Positions 7,331-15,426 of a DNA stretch of 64,000 nt are shown piece after piece; position 1 is the stretch's first letter, and every line of letters begins with the position of its first letter. The notes below the pieces were generated by a model. That model made no database searches. It was not told where the DNA came from and saw only the letters and a list, made by a program, of their open reading frames with translations. The stretch covers positions 620,001 through 684,000 of the forward strand of contig NZ_JBHJHQ010000003.1 in the NCBI RefSeq assembly GCF_042219825.1, given 5' to 3'. Position numbers and translations under genes: made by a program. This stretch comes from JBHJHP01 sp042219825 (GTDB lineage: Bacteria; Bacteroidota; Bacteroidia; Bacteroidales; UBA5342).

Positions 7331-9049
7331 TTAGAATCCTTTACTTCTCAGTTTTTTTGCTTCGTATTCTCCGCCGTTTATAAGATGCATCAACGGAACC
7401 GGACGATCTACACCCTCTATTAAACTGGCTCTGTTTTGCCATGGCGCAACCGATAACACATTGGTAAGATCCATCCAGTATTGCAGAACAGCTGGTTTCA
7501 ATCCGGCGGTCATGTGGAAGTGGTTAGCCGGTGCATACTGTTTGTATTCTGCCATGGTGGCATATTTCGGAACTACCCACGTATGTGGCCAGGTGACATT
7601 GGAACTGTTGGAAATAAAGGTTTCCATTTCTTTTGGAAGATCCACTGTGGTTGCTTCATCCCATATCAGGCTGAACATGCCATTTAATTCTGAGTAGGTT
7701 AAGCGGCTGGCAATACCGTCAATACCTCCAGGCGATACGAAGTTAACACTGTTTCCTCCACCCGGGAAATAATACAATTCTGCTCCCGGCATAGTGATTC
7801 GTTTCAGCAAAGCTTCTGCCTTTTCACCTGGTAAGCCTGCCCAGTTCAGACTGGCTGATCCGGAGTTGTCGCCGTCAACCAAACCTTTTTGCAACCATAG
7901 CTCGTTACCTGTAACTTTCAGTCCAAGCTCCTCCACTTTTTTCTTCAGTTCCCACGGTTCCCACACTTTCCGGAAGTCCATAAACAACGGAGGATTACCT
8001 CCAGACAACCATGTTTTAAACAACATGGTCAACGTTCCCTGCATATCTGCCTCTGTTCCAAATGGCATCGCAAATTTGGCCCCGTTATGGTCGAAGGTTG
8101 AATTAAACAATGACTCGGCCATATCGCAAATTGGCAATGGAATGCCACGACGGTCGCTTCCCCATTCCAGCTGGTTCATAAATGCACCGCCAACCGCATC
8201 CAGATCGGTCAGCAGATCGCGCATGATCAGGTACATACTTAACGACTTATCCAGCTTTTCTTCGGCACCTTGTTGTGACTTGTCTATAGATTTCAAATTG
8301 GATTCCAGCCAGTTTTTTAAGGCTTTCAGTTCTTCTTTATCGTAATCTTTTTTGTTCAGTTTATCTGCCAGCAATTTCATATCCAGCCTGGTCACCTCCA
8401 GACCAAATGTGTTGCGGGTTGCATTGACATGGGTCAAAGCTGTTTCCATGCCCATGGAGTCGTGCCCAAAACAAACCACCCGCCTGCCTTTCAGACCAAC
8501 ATAAGTTACAGCTGCATAGCACCAGTCAATCAACTGATCCAGTGTTTCGGGTTTGATGGCAGGATCCAATCCGTTGTCATCCCAGCTGCCAACATTCAGA
8601 TGGGTCAACCGGCCCTGTTGTGCAAATGCACCATTAACCGCATGGGCAAATACCACGCCCGGTTTCGGTGCACTGTTACCACAGGTTATATTTAAAGGTG
8701 TATCCTTGGGGAAATGTGCCATCAAACTCATCAGGGTCAGCTGAGGAAAGGCCCATGTATCAGGTGTACACACCACAATATTTACACCCTCAGCCTTAAA
8801 CTGACGAGCCACTTCATCGGCCTGCTTTTCGCCGTCGATTAATATCGGGGACCAAACAACATTTACTGTTTCATTAGCCGGAACCTTAACTCGTTCAGAA
8901 ATAACACCCGCTATTTTATCTACGATGTTCTGCGTACGTATTCGTGCATCATCATCAATCCTTGGATCACATGCAGCACACACACCGATATTAATGCTGC
9001 TTTTTCGTGTTTCTGAAAATCTTTCAGAGAGTCTGACTGCTTTTCCCAT
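7331..9049 (-). CDS. fucI: L-fucose isomerase
   Basis: 572 residues, slightly shorter than the ~591 of E. coli FucI. It converts L-fucose to L-fuculose (and often D-arabinose to D-ribulose) with Mn2+. The metal ligands can be aligned by motif: Glu333 in GTEADMQG, Asp358 in FMDFR, His510 in PANHFHM. The C-terminal SNVTWPHTW segment is also family-typical. First gene of the seven-gene minus-strand operon, transcribed away from the divergent AraC regulator with a 163-bp shared promoter region. Confidence 0.92.
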   Translation of the reverse strand: MGKAVRLSERFSETRKSSINIGVCAACDPRIDDDARIRTQNIVDKIAGVISERVKVPANETVNVVWSPILIDGEKQADEVARQFKAEGVNIVVCTPDTWAFPQLTLMSLMAHFPKDTPLNITCGNSAPKPGVVFAHAVNGAFAQQGRLTHLNVGSWDDNGLDPAIKPETLDQLIDWCYAAVTYVGLKGRRVVCFGHDSMGMETALTHVNATRNTFGLEVTRLDMKLLADKLNKKDYDKEELKALKNWLESNLKSIDKSQQGAEEKLDKSLSMYLIMRDLLTDLDAVGGAFMNQLEWGSDRRGIPLPICDMAESLFNSTFDHNGAKFAMPFGTEADMQGTLTMLFKTWLSGGNPPLFMDFRKVWEPWELKKKVEELGLKVTGNELWLQKGLVDGDNSGSASLNWAGLPGEKAEALLKRITMPGAELYYFPGGGNSVNFVSPGGIDGIASRLTYSELNGMFSLIWDEATTVDLPKEMETFISNSSNVTWPHTWVVPKYATMAEYKQYAPANHFHMTAGLKPAVLQYWMDLTNVLSVAPWQNRASLIEGVDRPVPLMHLINGGEYEAKKLRSKGF

Positions 9050-9111
9050 GATATATTTTAATTTTGTAATTATTAAACAACTGATTGATTACATCACTAT
9101 CTATTGAAGTT

Positions 9112-9119
9112 CAAAATTA
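9112..9119 (-). promoter_or_regulatory. Candidate -7 element of fucose operon promoter
   Basis: Read on the minus strand this is TAATTTTG, matching the Bacteroidota -7 consensus TAnnTTTG, about 60 bases upstream of the fucI start. No TTTG is present at the -33 spacing, which would fit an activator-dependent promoter controlled by the divergent AraC protein. Sequence-only prediction. Confidence 0.35.
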
Positions 9120-9212
9120 AGCGTTTAAAGCTTATATATTGTTGCATATAAAAATCTTTAATGTGTACAATTTAAACATTAAAGCATGTTATACAGAATA
9201 TGATTACTGCCA

Positions 9213-10115
9213 ATGAAACCGTTTAATGAAATCATTGACCATCACATTGACCCTTCAGATGTCAGGCAACAATTTGAAACCTTTCAGATTAAACTGCATT
9301 GTTGCAGGTACTGGAAATTTCACAACTGGAATGTCAGAAATTTGTCTGCACCTTTCTGGCGCTTTTACCATAATGAATTGCCGGGGGCGTTTGTTGAACT
9401 GGAAGGCCGTTTATATGAACTGAATAAAGATCAGTCACTGTTAATTCCACCGAACACACCGTATTCTATTCTGACGTCCGGCAATAATTCCGATTTGAAT
9501 AAAATTGATGGTTCACGAATTACTTCTATGGACGAGATTCATCATCATGAACCGGACACATTTGACCATTTATTCATACACTTCAACCTTGGGATCAACC
9601 GTGATGATTGCGAGCCTGGAATCTATAAAATTCCGGTAACCGATCAGTTGCGGAAAAATATCACAACAATACGGCATCATCTACTAAAGGACCATGTTTC
9701 CATTCCGGTTCATATAACTACTAAAATTTATAATGTAATCATGGAATCGGTGGCTTCTCTGCCTCAAAAGAGCTGGATACTGACACATTACGATGAGCGG
9801 ATAGATGATACCCTTGCATTTATTGAAACGCATCTGCACCGCAATATACAGAACGAAGAACTGGCTCAAAAAGTGAATCTGGTAACCAATTCATTTGCAC
9901 GCTTATTTCGTGAAAATGTGGGTCTGAGTGTACAGAAATATATTCAGAAAAAACGCATTGAAAAGGCACTGACGTTATTGCATCATTCAACTTTCACCAT
10001 CGAACAAATAGCCAGGGAATGCGGTTTCTACGACCTCCACCATTTTTCGCGTGTATTCAAACAGGAGCTGAATATGCCACCAACCTATTACAGAAAAAAT
10101 ATGAGTATTGCGTAA
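9213..10115 (+). CDS. AraC-family regulator of the fucose operon
   Basis: 300 residues. The N-terminal half looks like a cupin-type sugar-binding domain (SLLIPPNTPYSILTSG near residues 73-88). The C-terminal ~100 residues hold two helix-turn-helix motifs ending in the AraC signature (TIEQIARECGFYDLHHFSRV then FKQELNMPPTYYRKN). It is divergently transcribed from fucI, the usual position for a local activator. Bacteroides fucose operons with a known regulator often use a GntR-type protein, so an AraC here is a difference worth noting. The effector could be fucose, fuculose or a lactone. Confidence 0.88.
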   Translation: MKPFNEIIDHHIDPSDVRQQFETFQIKLHCCRYWKFHNWNVRNLSAPFWRFYHNELPGAFVELEGRLYELNKDQSLLIPPNTPYSILTSGNNSDLNKIDGSRITSMDEIHHHEPDTFDHLFIHFNLGINRDDCEPGIYKIPVTDQLRKNITTIRHHLLKDHVSIPVHITTKIYNVIMESVASLPQKSWILTHYDERIDDTLAFIETHLHRNIQNEELAQKVNLVTNSFARLFRENVGLSVQKYIQKKRIEKALTLLHHSTFTIEQIARECGFYDLHHFSRVFKQELNMPPTYYRKNMSIA

Positions 10116-10124
10116 TTCAGATAT

Positions 10125-10152
10125 AAGTATCAAGACACAAGAACCAAGAATG
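10125..10152. repeat. Heptad repeat, single arm, copy B
   Basis: Four consecutive 7-bp units in perfect phase: AAGTATC, AAGACAC, AAGAACC, AAGAATG. No opposite arm is visible, so this is a half element. It lies between the convergent araC-type gene and groEL. Confidence 0.75.
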
Positions 10153-10154
10153 CA

Positions 10155-10187
10155 AAAAGAGCTGCCTTAACAAGACAGCTCTCTTTT
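10155..10187. terminator. Bidirectional terminator between AraC gene and groEL
   Basis: A hairpin with stem AGAGCTG/CAGCTCT and a 10-13 base loop. It is preceded by a run of A and followed by CTTTT, giving a U-tract on both strands. It is positioned between two convergent genes. Confidence 0.75.
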
Positions 10188-10207
10188 ATTTTAAGCATTT
10201 CTGATTT

Positions 10208-11839
10208 TTACATCATTCCGGGCATACCGCCTCCCATGCCGCCTGCAGGCATCGGTGGTACATCTTCTTTTATGTCAACCAAAACACATTCTGTTGTTAA
10301 GAACATGCCTGCAATAGAGGCTGCATTTTCGAGTGCAATACGTGTTACTTTTGCAGGGTCAATTACGCCACTTTCGTACAGTTTCTGATATTCATCAGTA
10401 CGGGCATTGTAGCCAAAGTCGTCTTTACCTTCTTTAACTTTCTGAACAATAACAGCACCTTCCTGTCCTGCATTGATTACAATCTGACGCATTGGTTCTT
10501 CAATGGCACGCTTAACAATTTCAATACCGATTGTTTCATCATCGTTTTCGCCCTGAACACCATCAAGAACATTAATAGCACGAACCAAAGCCACACCGCC
10601 ACCAGGTACGATTCCTTCCTCAACGGCAGCGCGCGTTGCATGCAATGCATCGTCAACACGGTCTTTTTTCTCTTTCATTTCAACCTCAGTAGCAGCTCCT
10701 ACATAAAGAACAGCAACCCCGCCAGCCAGTTTAGCCAGACGTTCCTGGAGTTTTTCTTTATCGTAATCAGAAGTGGTTGTTTCAATCTGCGCTTTAATCT
10801 GGTTCACACGGGCAGTAATGGCATCTTTATCACCAGATCCGTTTACAATGGTCGTGTTTTCCTTGTCAATGGTGATCTTTTCTGCTTCACCCAGCATATC
10901 CAAAGTCGTAGCATCAAGCTTCAACCCTTTTTCCTCGCTTATTACAACACCACCGGTTAATACAGCAATATCTTCAAGCATTTCTTTTCTGCGGTCACCA
11001 AAACCAGGTGCTTTAACAGCAGCTACTTTTAATGAACCTCTTAAACGGTTAACAACCAGAGTTGCCAATGCCTCACCATCCACATCCTCGGCTATAATTA
11101 CCAATGGACGACCTGTCTGTGCTGTTTGTTCCAGAACCGGTAAAAGATCTTTCATGGTAGAGATCTTTTTATCGTGGATCAAAACGTATGGTGCCTCAAG
11201 ATCAGCTTCCATTTTTTCGGTATCAGTAATGAAGTAAGGAGAGATATAACCCCTGTCGAACTGCATACCTTCCACAGTTTTCAGCTCATCAGTAATACCT
11301 TTGGCTTCTTCAACGGTTATCACACCCTCTTTACCAACAACATCCATGGCATCGGCAATAAACTTACCTATTGATTCATCGTTGTTGGCAGAAACTTTAG
11401 CCACGTTCTGGATCATTTCGCGGGAATCGCATGGTTTGGACTGTTTCTTAATGTTTTCAACAACCAGACCTACAGCTTTATCAATACCACGTTTTAAATC
11501 CATTGGGTTGGCACCTGCAGTCACGTTTTTAAGACCAACAGAAATAATGCTTTGGGCAAGAACAGTTGCAGTTGTTGTTCCATCGCCGGCATCGTCACCG
11601 GTTTTAGAAGCAACTTCTTTCACCATCTGTGCTCCCATATTTTCATATGCATCTTCCAGTTCTACTTCTTTCGCAACAGTTACACCATCTTTTGTAACCT
11701 GAGGAGCGCCAAATTTCTTTTCAATTATTACGTTGCGTCCTTTGGGGCCTAAAGTAACTTTAACTGCATCGGCCAGAATGTCCACACCTCTTTTCAGGTT
11801 GTCTCTGGCTTCAATATTAAACTTAATCTCTTTTGCCAT
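10208..11839 (-). CDS. groL: Chaperonin GroEL (Hsp60)
   Basis: 543 residues, full length, with the typical N-terminus (MAKEIKFN), the ATP-site motif GDGTTTATVLA, and the C-terminal Gly/Met tail ending GGMGGGMPGMM. It forms the cytoplasmic double-ring folding chamber capped by GroES. Follows groES by 21 bases on the same strand. No CIRCE operator was found upstream of the pair, so HrcA control is not indicated. Confidence 0.98.
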   Translation of the reverse strand: MAKEIKFNIEARDNLKRGVDILADAVKVTLGPKGRNVIIEKKFGAPQVTKDGVTVAKEVELEDAYENMGAQMVKEVASKTGDDAGDGTTTATVLAQSIISVGLKNVTAGANPMDLKRGIDKAVGLVVENIKKQSKPCDSREMIQNVAKVSANNDESIGKFIADAMDVVGKEGVITVEEAKGITDELKTVEGMQFDRGYISPYFITDTEKMEADLEAPYVLIHDKKISTMKDLLPVLEQTAQTGRPLVIIAEDVDGEALATLVVNRLRGSLKVAAVKAPGFGDRRKEMLEDIAVLTGGVVISEEKGLKLDATTLDMLGEAEKITIDKENTTIVNGSGDKDAITARVNQIKAQIETTTSDYDKEKLQERLAKLAGGVAVLYVGAATEVEMKEKKDRVDDALHATRAAVEEGIVPGGGVALVRAINVLDGVQGENDDETIGIEIVKRAIEEPMRQIVINAGQEGAVIVQKVKEGKDDFGYNARTDEYQKLYESGVIDPAKVTRIALENAASIAGMFLTTECVLVDIKEDVPPMPAGGMGGGMPGMM

Positions 11840-11860
11840 TTTTATTTTGATTTTGTGTTA

Positions 11861-12130
11861 TTAAACAATAGCTAAAATATCCGATTGTCTCATTATCAGG
11901 TAAGTTTCTCCATCAAGTGTCAGTTCTGTACCGGCATATTTACCGTATAAAACGGTATCACCAACCTTAACTTCCATTGCTTCATCATTCGTACCGGGAC
12001 CGGCTGCTACAACTTCACCTTTTTGTGGTTTTTCTTTGGCTGAATCCGGAATAATAATTCCGCTTGCTGTTTTTTCTTCTGCAGCGGCAGGTTTAATTAC
12101 AACTCTGTCTGCTAATGGTTTGATATTCAT
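11861..12130 (-). CDS. groS: Co-chaperonin GroES
   Basis: 89 residues, the single heptameric-lid domain, starting MNIKPLADRVVIKP and containing the mobile-loop region (EEKTASGIIIPD) that binds GroEL. Shorter than the 97-residue E. coli protein but normal for this phylum. First gene of the groES-groEL operon. The upstream 106 bases before the secG terminator must hold the promoter, but I could not assign it with confidence. Confidence 0.97.
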   Translation of the reverse strand: MNIKPLADRVVIKPAAAEEKTASGIIIPDSAKEKPQKGEVVAAGPGTNDEAMEVKVGDTVLYGKYAGTELTLDGETYLIMRQSDILAIV

Positions 12131-12236
12131 CTTTTGTTATTATTAGAGTTAAACATTTTATTTTTGAAACCGGTCATCTTCTTATCACATTGTATGCCAA
12201 ACCGGATTCTGACACTTTCATAAAATAATGACAAAA

Positions 12237-12270
12237 AAAATGTCAGACTTGTATGACAGTCTGACATTTT
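12237..12270 (-). terminator. Rho-independent terminator of the secG operon
   Basis: A perfect 13-bp stem (AAAATGTCAGACT paired with AGTCTGACATTTT) around an 8-base loop. It lies 20 bases beyond the secG stop on the minus strand, with A/T runs on both sides. It separates the secG cluster from groES. Confidence 0.9.
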
Positions 12271-12290
12271 GATATTTTTACTTATATCTC

Positions 12291-12635
12291 TTATTCCGTA
12301 TCTGAATCCTGTTCTTCCAGTGCAGGAGCTTCTGTCGGGAATTGAGGAACCTGGTTAGGATCAATTGTCTGTTCTACTCTTTCCTGAATAGCCGATTCAG
12401 CCTGACCGCTGCTTCTTGGAATAGCTGCTGCGCCTGCAATGCACAAAACAAGAATAGCAATAGACAAGGTCCATGTTGCCTTTTCAAGGAAATCTGTCGT
12501 TTTTCTCACACCCATAATCTGGTTTGATGATGCAAAGTTGGATGCCAAACCTCCGCCTTTTGAGTTTTGAACCAATACAATCAGTATCAGTAAAACTGCT
12601 GCAATGAAAATAAGAATTGATATTAAAAGATACAT
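12291..12635 (-). CDS. secG: Preprotein translocase subunit SecG
   Basis: 114 residues with two membrane segments (about 1-22 and 52-74) separated by a Gly/Ser-rich loop containing GGGLASNFASSNQIMG, the SecG signature. It is the accessory subunit of the SecYEG channel. An acidic tail after residue 80 (EQSDTE-like end) is longer than in E. coli but common in this phylum. Starts 5 bases after the preceding TPR-like gene. Confidence 0.93.
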   Translation of the reverse strand: MYLLISILIFIAAVLLILIVLVQNSKGGGLASNFASSNQIMGVRKTTDFLEKATWTLSIAILVLCIAGAAAIPRSSGQAESAIQERVEQTIDPNQVPQFPTEAPALEEQDSDTE

Positions 12636-12640
12636 TGTGA

Positions 12641-13498
12641 TTATTTTTCGTTATTCTTTAATTGCTCTACAATTTTAATTTGACCCGCAAAGTAAATACT
12701 TTTTTCGGGATATTTCAAACTTAACTTTTTAAATATCTGCAGTGCTTTTTCAAAGTTTCTCTGTTTGATATATATCCTTGCAAGTGTCTCGGTCATAAAT
12801 TCATCGCTATCGGATACCGATTTGGCACTCAAATCCTGAACCACACCGTCTTTATCCACGGGTTTTTCTCTGGATGCAGTGAATGCCGGTGTTTCTTTAA
12901 TGAAGTTATCTATCAGCTCCCATTTTTTGTTTGGCTGAACCGGTTTTTCTTCATCCACATCAACATCATTCGGTCTATGACTCATAATATCAAGCCACTG
13001 GGCGAATGAATGAACACCATCAAACTTATCTCCGGAGGTTCCTTCTCTTGTAATTTCTGAGATGTTGAAATAATCGTTTGATATGGTAACAGAGTCAAAA
13101 TATGTGTTTTCTTTAGCCGCTTTTGGTTCCTGAAAAACCTCTTGCTGTTGCTCTAACTCCTGCTCAGGAGTCTCTTGCTGTTGCTCCTGAATCTCTTGCT
13201 GTTGATTTCTTTCTTCTTTGCTTATTTCAACCGGCTTTAGCCCCGGTTCAACAGATTTTATATCCGGAGTCCCCAGAATATAATCATAGAGTAATTCCCT
13301 GTTCCCTGCATAAGCAGCAATCTTTGTCAGATACTTTTCATATAACACATCTTTGGTTTCATACAGGCTTTTAAGAAGCAACACATGTCCCGTCTGAAAA
13401 GCCGGATAGGCCTTCAAAAGCTCTTTAAGCTGGGGTGCGACTTCAGGTGTTATTGAAGCCGGTTCTTTCAGATATGCTATGAATTCACCTTTGTTCAC
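12641..13498 (-). CDS. Hypothetical protein with Gln/Glu-rich linker and TPR-like C-terminus
   Basis: 285 residues. The N-terminal ~95 residues are helical (FIAYLKEPASITPE, then KAYPAFQTGHVLLLKSLYE). A low-complexity linker of Gln and Glu covers about residues 95-125 and is encoded by three copies of TCTTGCTGTTG on the plus strand. The C-terminus (ARIYIKQRNFEKALQIFKKL, then YPEKSIYFAGQI) is one to two TPR units. It overlaps lptE by one base and precedes secG, a neighbourhood I recall as conserved in Bacteroidota. No signal peptide is visible, so it is probably cytoplasmic. Function unknown. Confidence 0.75.
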   Translation of the reverse strand: MNKGEFIAYLKEPASITPEVAPQLKELLKAYPAFQTGHVLLLKSLYETKDVLYEKYLTKIAAYAGNRELLYDYILGTPDIKSVEPGLKPVEISKEERNQQQEIQEQQQETPEQELEQQQEVFQEPKAAKENTYFDSVTISNDYFNISEITREGTSGDKFDGVHSFAQWLDIMSHRPNDVDVDEEKPVQPNKKWELIDNFIKETPAFTASREKPVDKDGVVQDLSAKSVSDSDEFMTETLARIYIKQRNFEKALQIFKKLSLKYPEKSIYFAGQIKIVEQLKNNEK

Positions 13499-14007
13499 TA
13501 CCAGTTTGCCACAGATTCGTTAAAAATATCCTCGAAGATCTGATCCAGAAGTTCTTCCCTGATCGTTTCCTTAATGGATTCAAAGTTTTCTGAACTGTCG
13601 AAATCCACATACGCAGAAAAGCTTTTTTCAAAATCCTGCTCCGGATCAGTTATATTCATAAACCTCACATTCACCTTCATAGTTACCCTGGTTTGGGCTG
13701 CCGTCATATCAGCCTGAATGGATTGCGGTTTAATGGTATAATCTGTAATTTCCCCTTCAAACTGTAAATCACCGTTATTTTCCTTGAGATCCAGACGCGT
13801 CTGTTTCATAAAATAATCCTTCAACCCCTCTGTAAAAGCCTGACTTAATCCCGGGTCGGCAACCAACGGTGCTTCATTTGGAAACAATGCTACAGACATT
13901 GTTTTAACCTTGGTGTAATCAATGGATGCACCCGTAAATTTATATCTAATGGCGCATTGCGTAAGCAATAACACACTTATGGCGAATATGAATAATTTTC
14001 TCATCAC
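13498..14007 (-). CDS. lptE: LptE-family outer-membrane LPS-assembly lipoprotein
   Basis: 169 residues beginning with a lipoprotein signal (LLLTQC lipobox, Cys18). The rest is the alpha/beta LptE/LptE-like fold with GASIDY near residue 26 and repeated beta strands (FEGEITDYTIKPQ, RVTMKVNVRFMN). LptE plugs the LptD barrel that inserts lipopolysaccharide at the cell surface. Starts at 14007 or at the adjacent ATG 14004; either overlaps the end of the sigma-54 activator gene. The call rests on pattern and on synteny in Bacteroidota, as the family is weakly conserved. Confidence 0.8.
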   Translation of the reverse strand: MMRKLFIFAISVLLLTQCAIRYKFTGASIDYTKVKTMSVALFPNEAPLVADPGLSQAFTEGLKDYFMKQTRLDLKENNGDLQFEGEITDYTIKPQSIQADMTAAQTRVTMKVNVRFMNITDPEQDFEKSFSAYVDFDSSENFESIKETIREELLDQIFEDIFNESVANW

Positions 14008-15254
14008 TGGTCTATGTCGTATTCTTTAATTTTCCGGTATAACGTCCGCTCCGAAATCCCCAATTCCTGAGCCGCATTTTTCCGTTTTCCGTTATGTTTC
14101 TCCAATGCTTTTTTTATCAATTCTATCTCCTTATCTATTAATGAAAGGGATTCTTCCACGTATACCTCGGTATCTTCAATATAGTCGCCATTGGAATGTT
14201 CTTCTATATGAATTGGTTCTTCCTCGTGTTTACTGAAATGAGACAAATGCACATCCTTCTTCTCTGAAAGGGTATTCAGAATACGGGATTTGTCTTTGTC
14301 AAGTTTTGTTACATCAATATTCTCTTTATCAATAATTTCATGAACCAGCTTTTTAAGATCGTTCATGTCATTTTTCATGTCAAACAGAATCTGGTACAAT
14401 ATTTCACGCTCGGAATGAAAGGTTTTTTCTTCTTTTTTGTCCGCATTGTAAAGTGCAGGAAGCTGGTCGTGGCTATCGAAAGGAATGTATTGTCTTAGAA
14501 TTTCCGGAGTAATCTCCCGGTTCGGCTCAATCACCGAAATCTGTTCAGTCACGTTTTTCAGCTGGCGAATATTTCCAGGCCACCGGTACTGAATCAGCAG
14601 ATTTTTAGCTTCTTCTGTCAACCGGATATTCGGCATGCGGTATTTTTCGGCAAAATCCTGAGCAAACTTTCTAAACAGCAATACAATGTCATCGGTTCTT
14701 TCCCTTAACGGAGGGATAGAGATAGGTACAGTATTCAAACGATAATACAGATCTTCCCTGAATTTTCCTTCTTTAATGCCTTTGGCCATATTCAGATTAG
14801 TAGCTGCAACCACCCTCACATCGGTTTTTTGTATCTTGGATGATCCAACCCGAATAAACTCACCGGATTCAAGCACACGCAATAACCTTACCTGTGTTGA
14901 CAACGGCAAATCGCCAACTTCATCCAGAAAAATGGTTCCTCCATCGGCTACTTCAAAATATCCTTTTCTATCAGTATGCGCACCGGTAAATGCTCCTTTT
15001 TCATGACCAAACAATTCGGAATCAATGGTTCCTTCAGGAATGGCACCACAGTTAACCGGAATGTAAGCCCCATGCTTACGCGAACCATACTGATGAATGA
15101 TCTGAGGAATAATCTCCTTACCTGTTCCGCTTTCACCCGTAATTAAAACCGAAAGATCCGTAGATGCTACCTGTACAGCTATATCAATGGCGCGGTTCAG
15201 TCCGTAGGCATTACCAATAACACCAAATCGTTGTTTTACTTGTTGAATATTCAT
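14004..15254 (-). CDS. Sigma-54 interacting transcriptional activator without receiver domain
   Basis: 416 residues. The AAA+ domain starts almost at the N-terminus: Walker A GESGTGKE (40-47), the sigma-54 contact loop GAFTGA (87-92), Walker B TIFLDEVGD (about 107-115) and the arginine-finger region (PGNIRQLKN). A charged, coiled linker (about 280-370) leads to a Fis-type helix-turn-helix (RKNAAQELGISERTLYRKIK). There is no response-regulator or ligand domain, so activity must be set by expression, partner proteins or the linker. It heads the lptE/TPR/secG operon and probably binds upstream of RpoN promoters. Confidence 0.92.
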   Translation of the reverse strand: MNIQQVKQRFGVIGNAYGLNRAIDIAVQVASTDLSVLITGESGTGKEIIPQIIHQYGSRKHGAYIPVNCGAIPEGTIDSELFGHEKGAFTGAHTDRKGYFEVADGGTIFLDEVGDLPLSTQVRLLRVLESGEFIRVGSSKIQKTDVRVVAATNLNMAKGIKEGKFREDLYYRLNTVPISIPPLRERTDDIVLLFRKFAQDFAEKYRMPNIRLTEEAKNLLIQYRWPGNIRQLKNVTEQISVIEPNREITPEILRQYIPFDSHDQLPALYNADKKEEKTFHSEREILYQILFDMKNDMNDLKKLVHEIIDKENIDVTKLDKDKSRILNTLSEKKDVHLSHFSKHEEEPIHIEEHSNGDYIEDTEVYVEESLSLIDKEIELIKKALEKHNGKRKNAAQELGISERTLYRKIKEYDIDQ

Positions 15255-15370
15255 AGTGAGACTGAAATTTTTTCAGTAAAGCATGACAAATTTACAATAA
15301 TTCAGTTTTCAGCCGCATTAAGCCGGTATAATTTAAAAATTTTTAGCGAAAATGTGTTCATATAAAACCA

Positions 15371-15398
15371 GTAGAGACGCGATTCATCGCGTCTCTAC
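15371..15398. repeat. 28-bp perfect palindrome, GAGACGCGAT family copy 1
   Basis: Two 13-base arms (GTAGAGACGCGAT and ATCGCGTCTCTAC) around a 2-base loop. It lies downstream of deoC and upstream of the sigma-54 activator gene on the minus strand. A degenerate copy lies at 20824-20849. It could also end deoC transcripts. Confidence 0.85.
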
Positions 15399-15426
15399 AA
15401 CTTGTTATTCATTAGAATCAATACGT

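Noticed and set aside
7794..8345. 183-residue plus-strand frame opposite fucI
   Set aside because: Lies wholly within fucI on the other strand, Ser/Pro-rich with no motif; a shadow of codon bias.
10773..11237. 154-residue plus-strand frame opposite groEL
   Set aside because: Shadow of groEL with biased composition and no recognisable domain.
12131..12236. CIRCE (HrcA) operator before groES
   Set aside because: No TTAGCACTC-N9-GAGTGCTAA-like repeat is present. A TTTGGCATACA on the minus strand was considered as a sigma-54 site but lacks the -12 TTGC.
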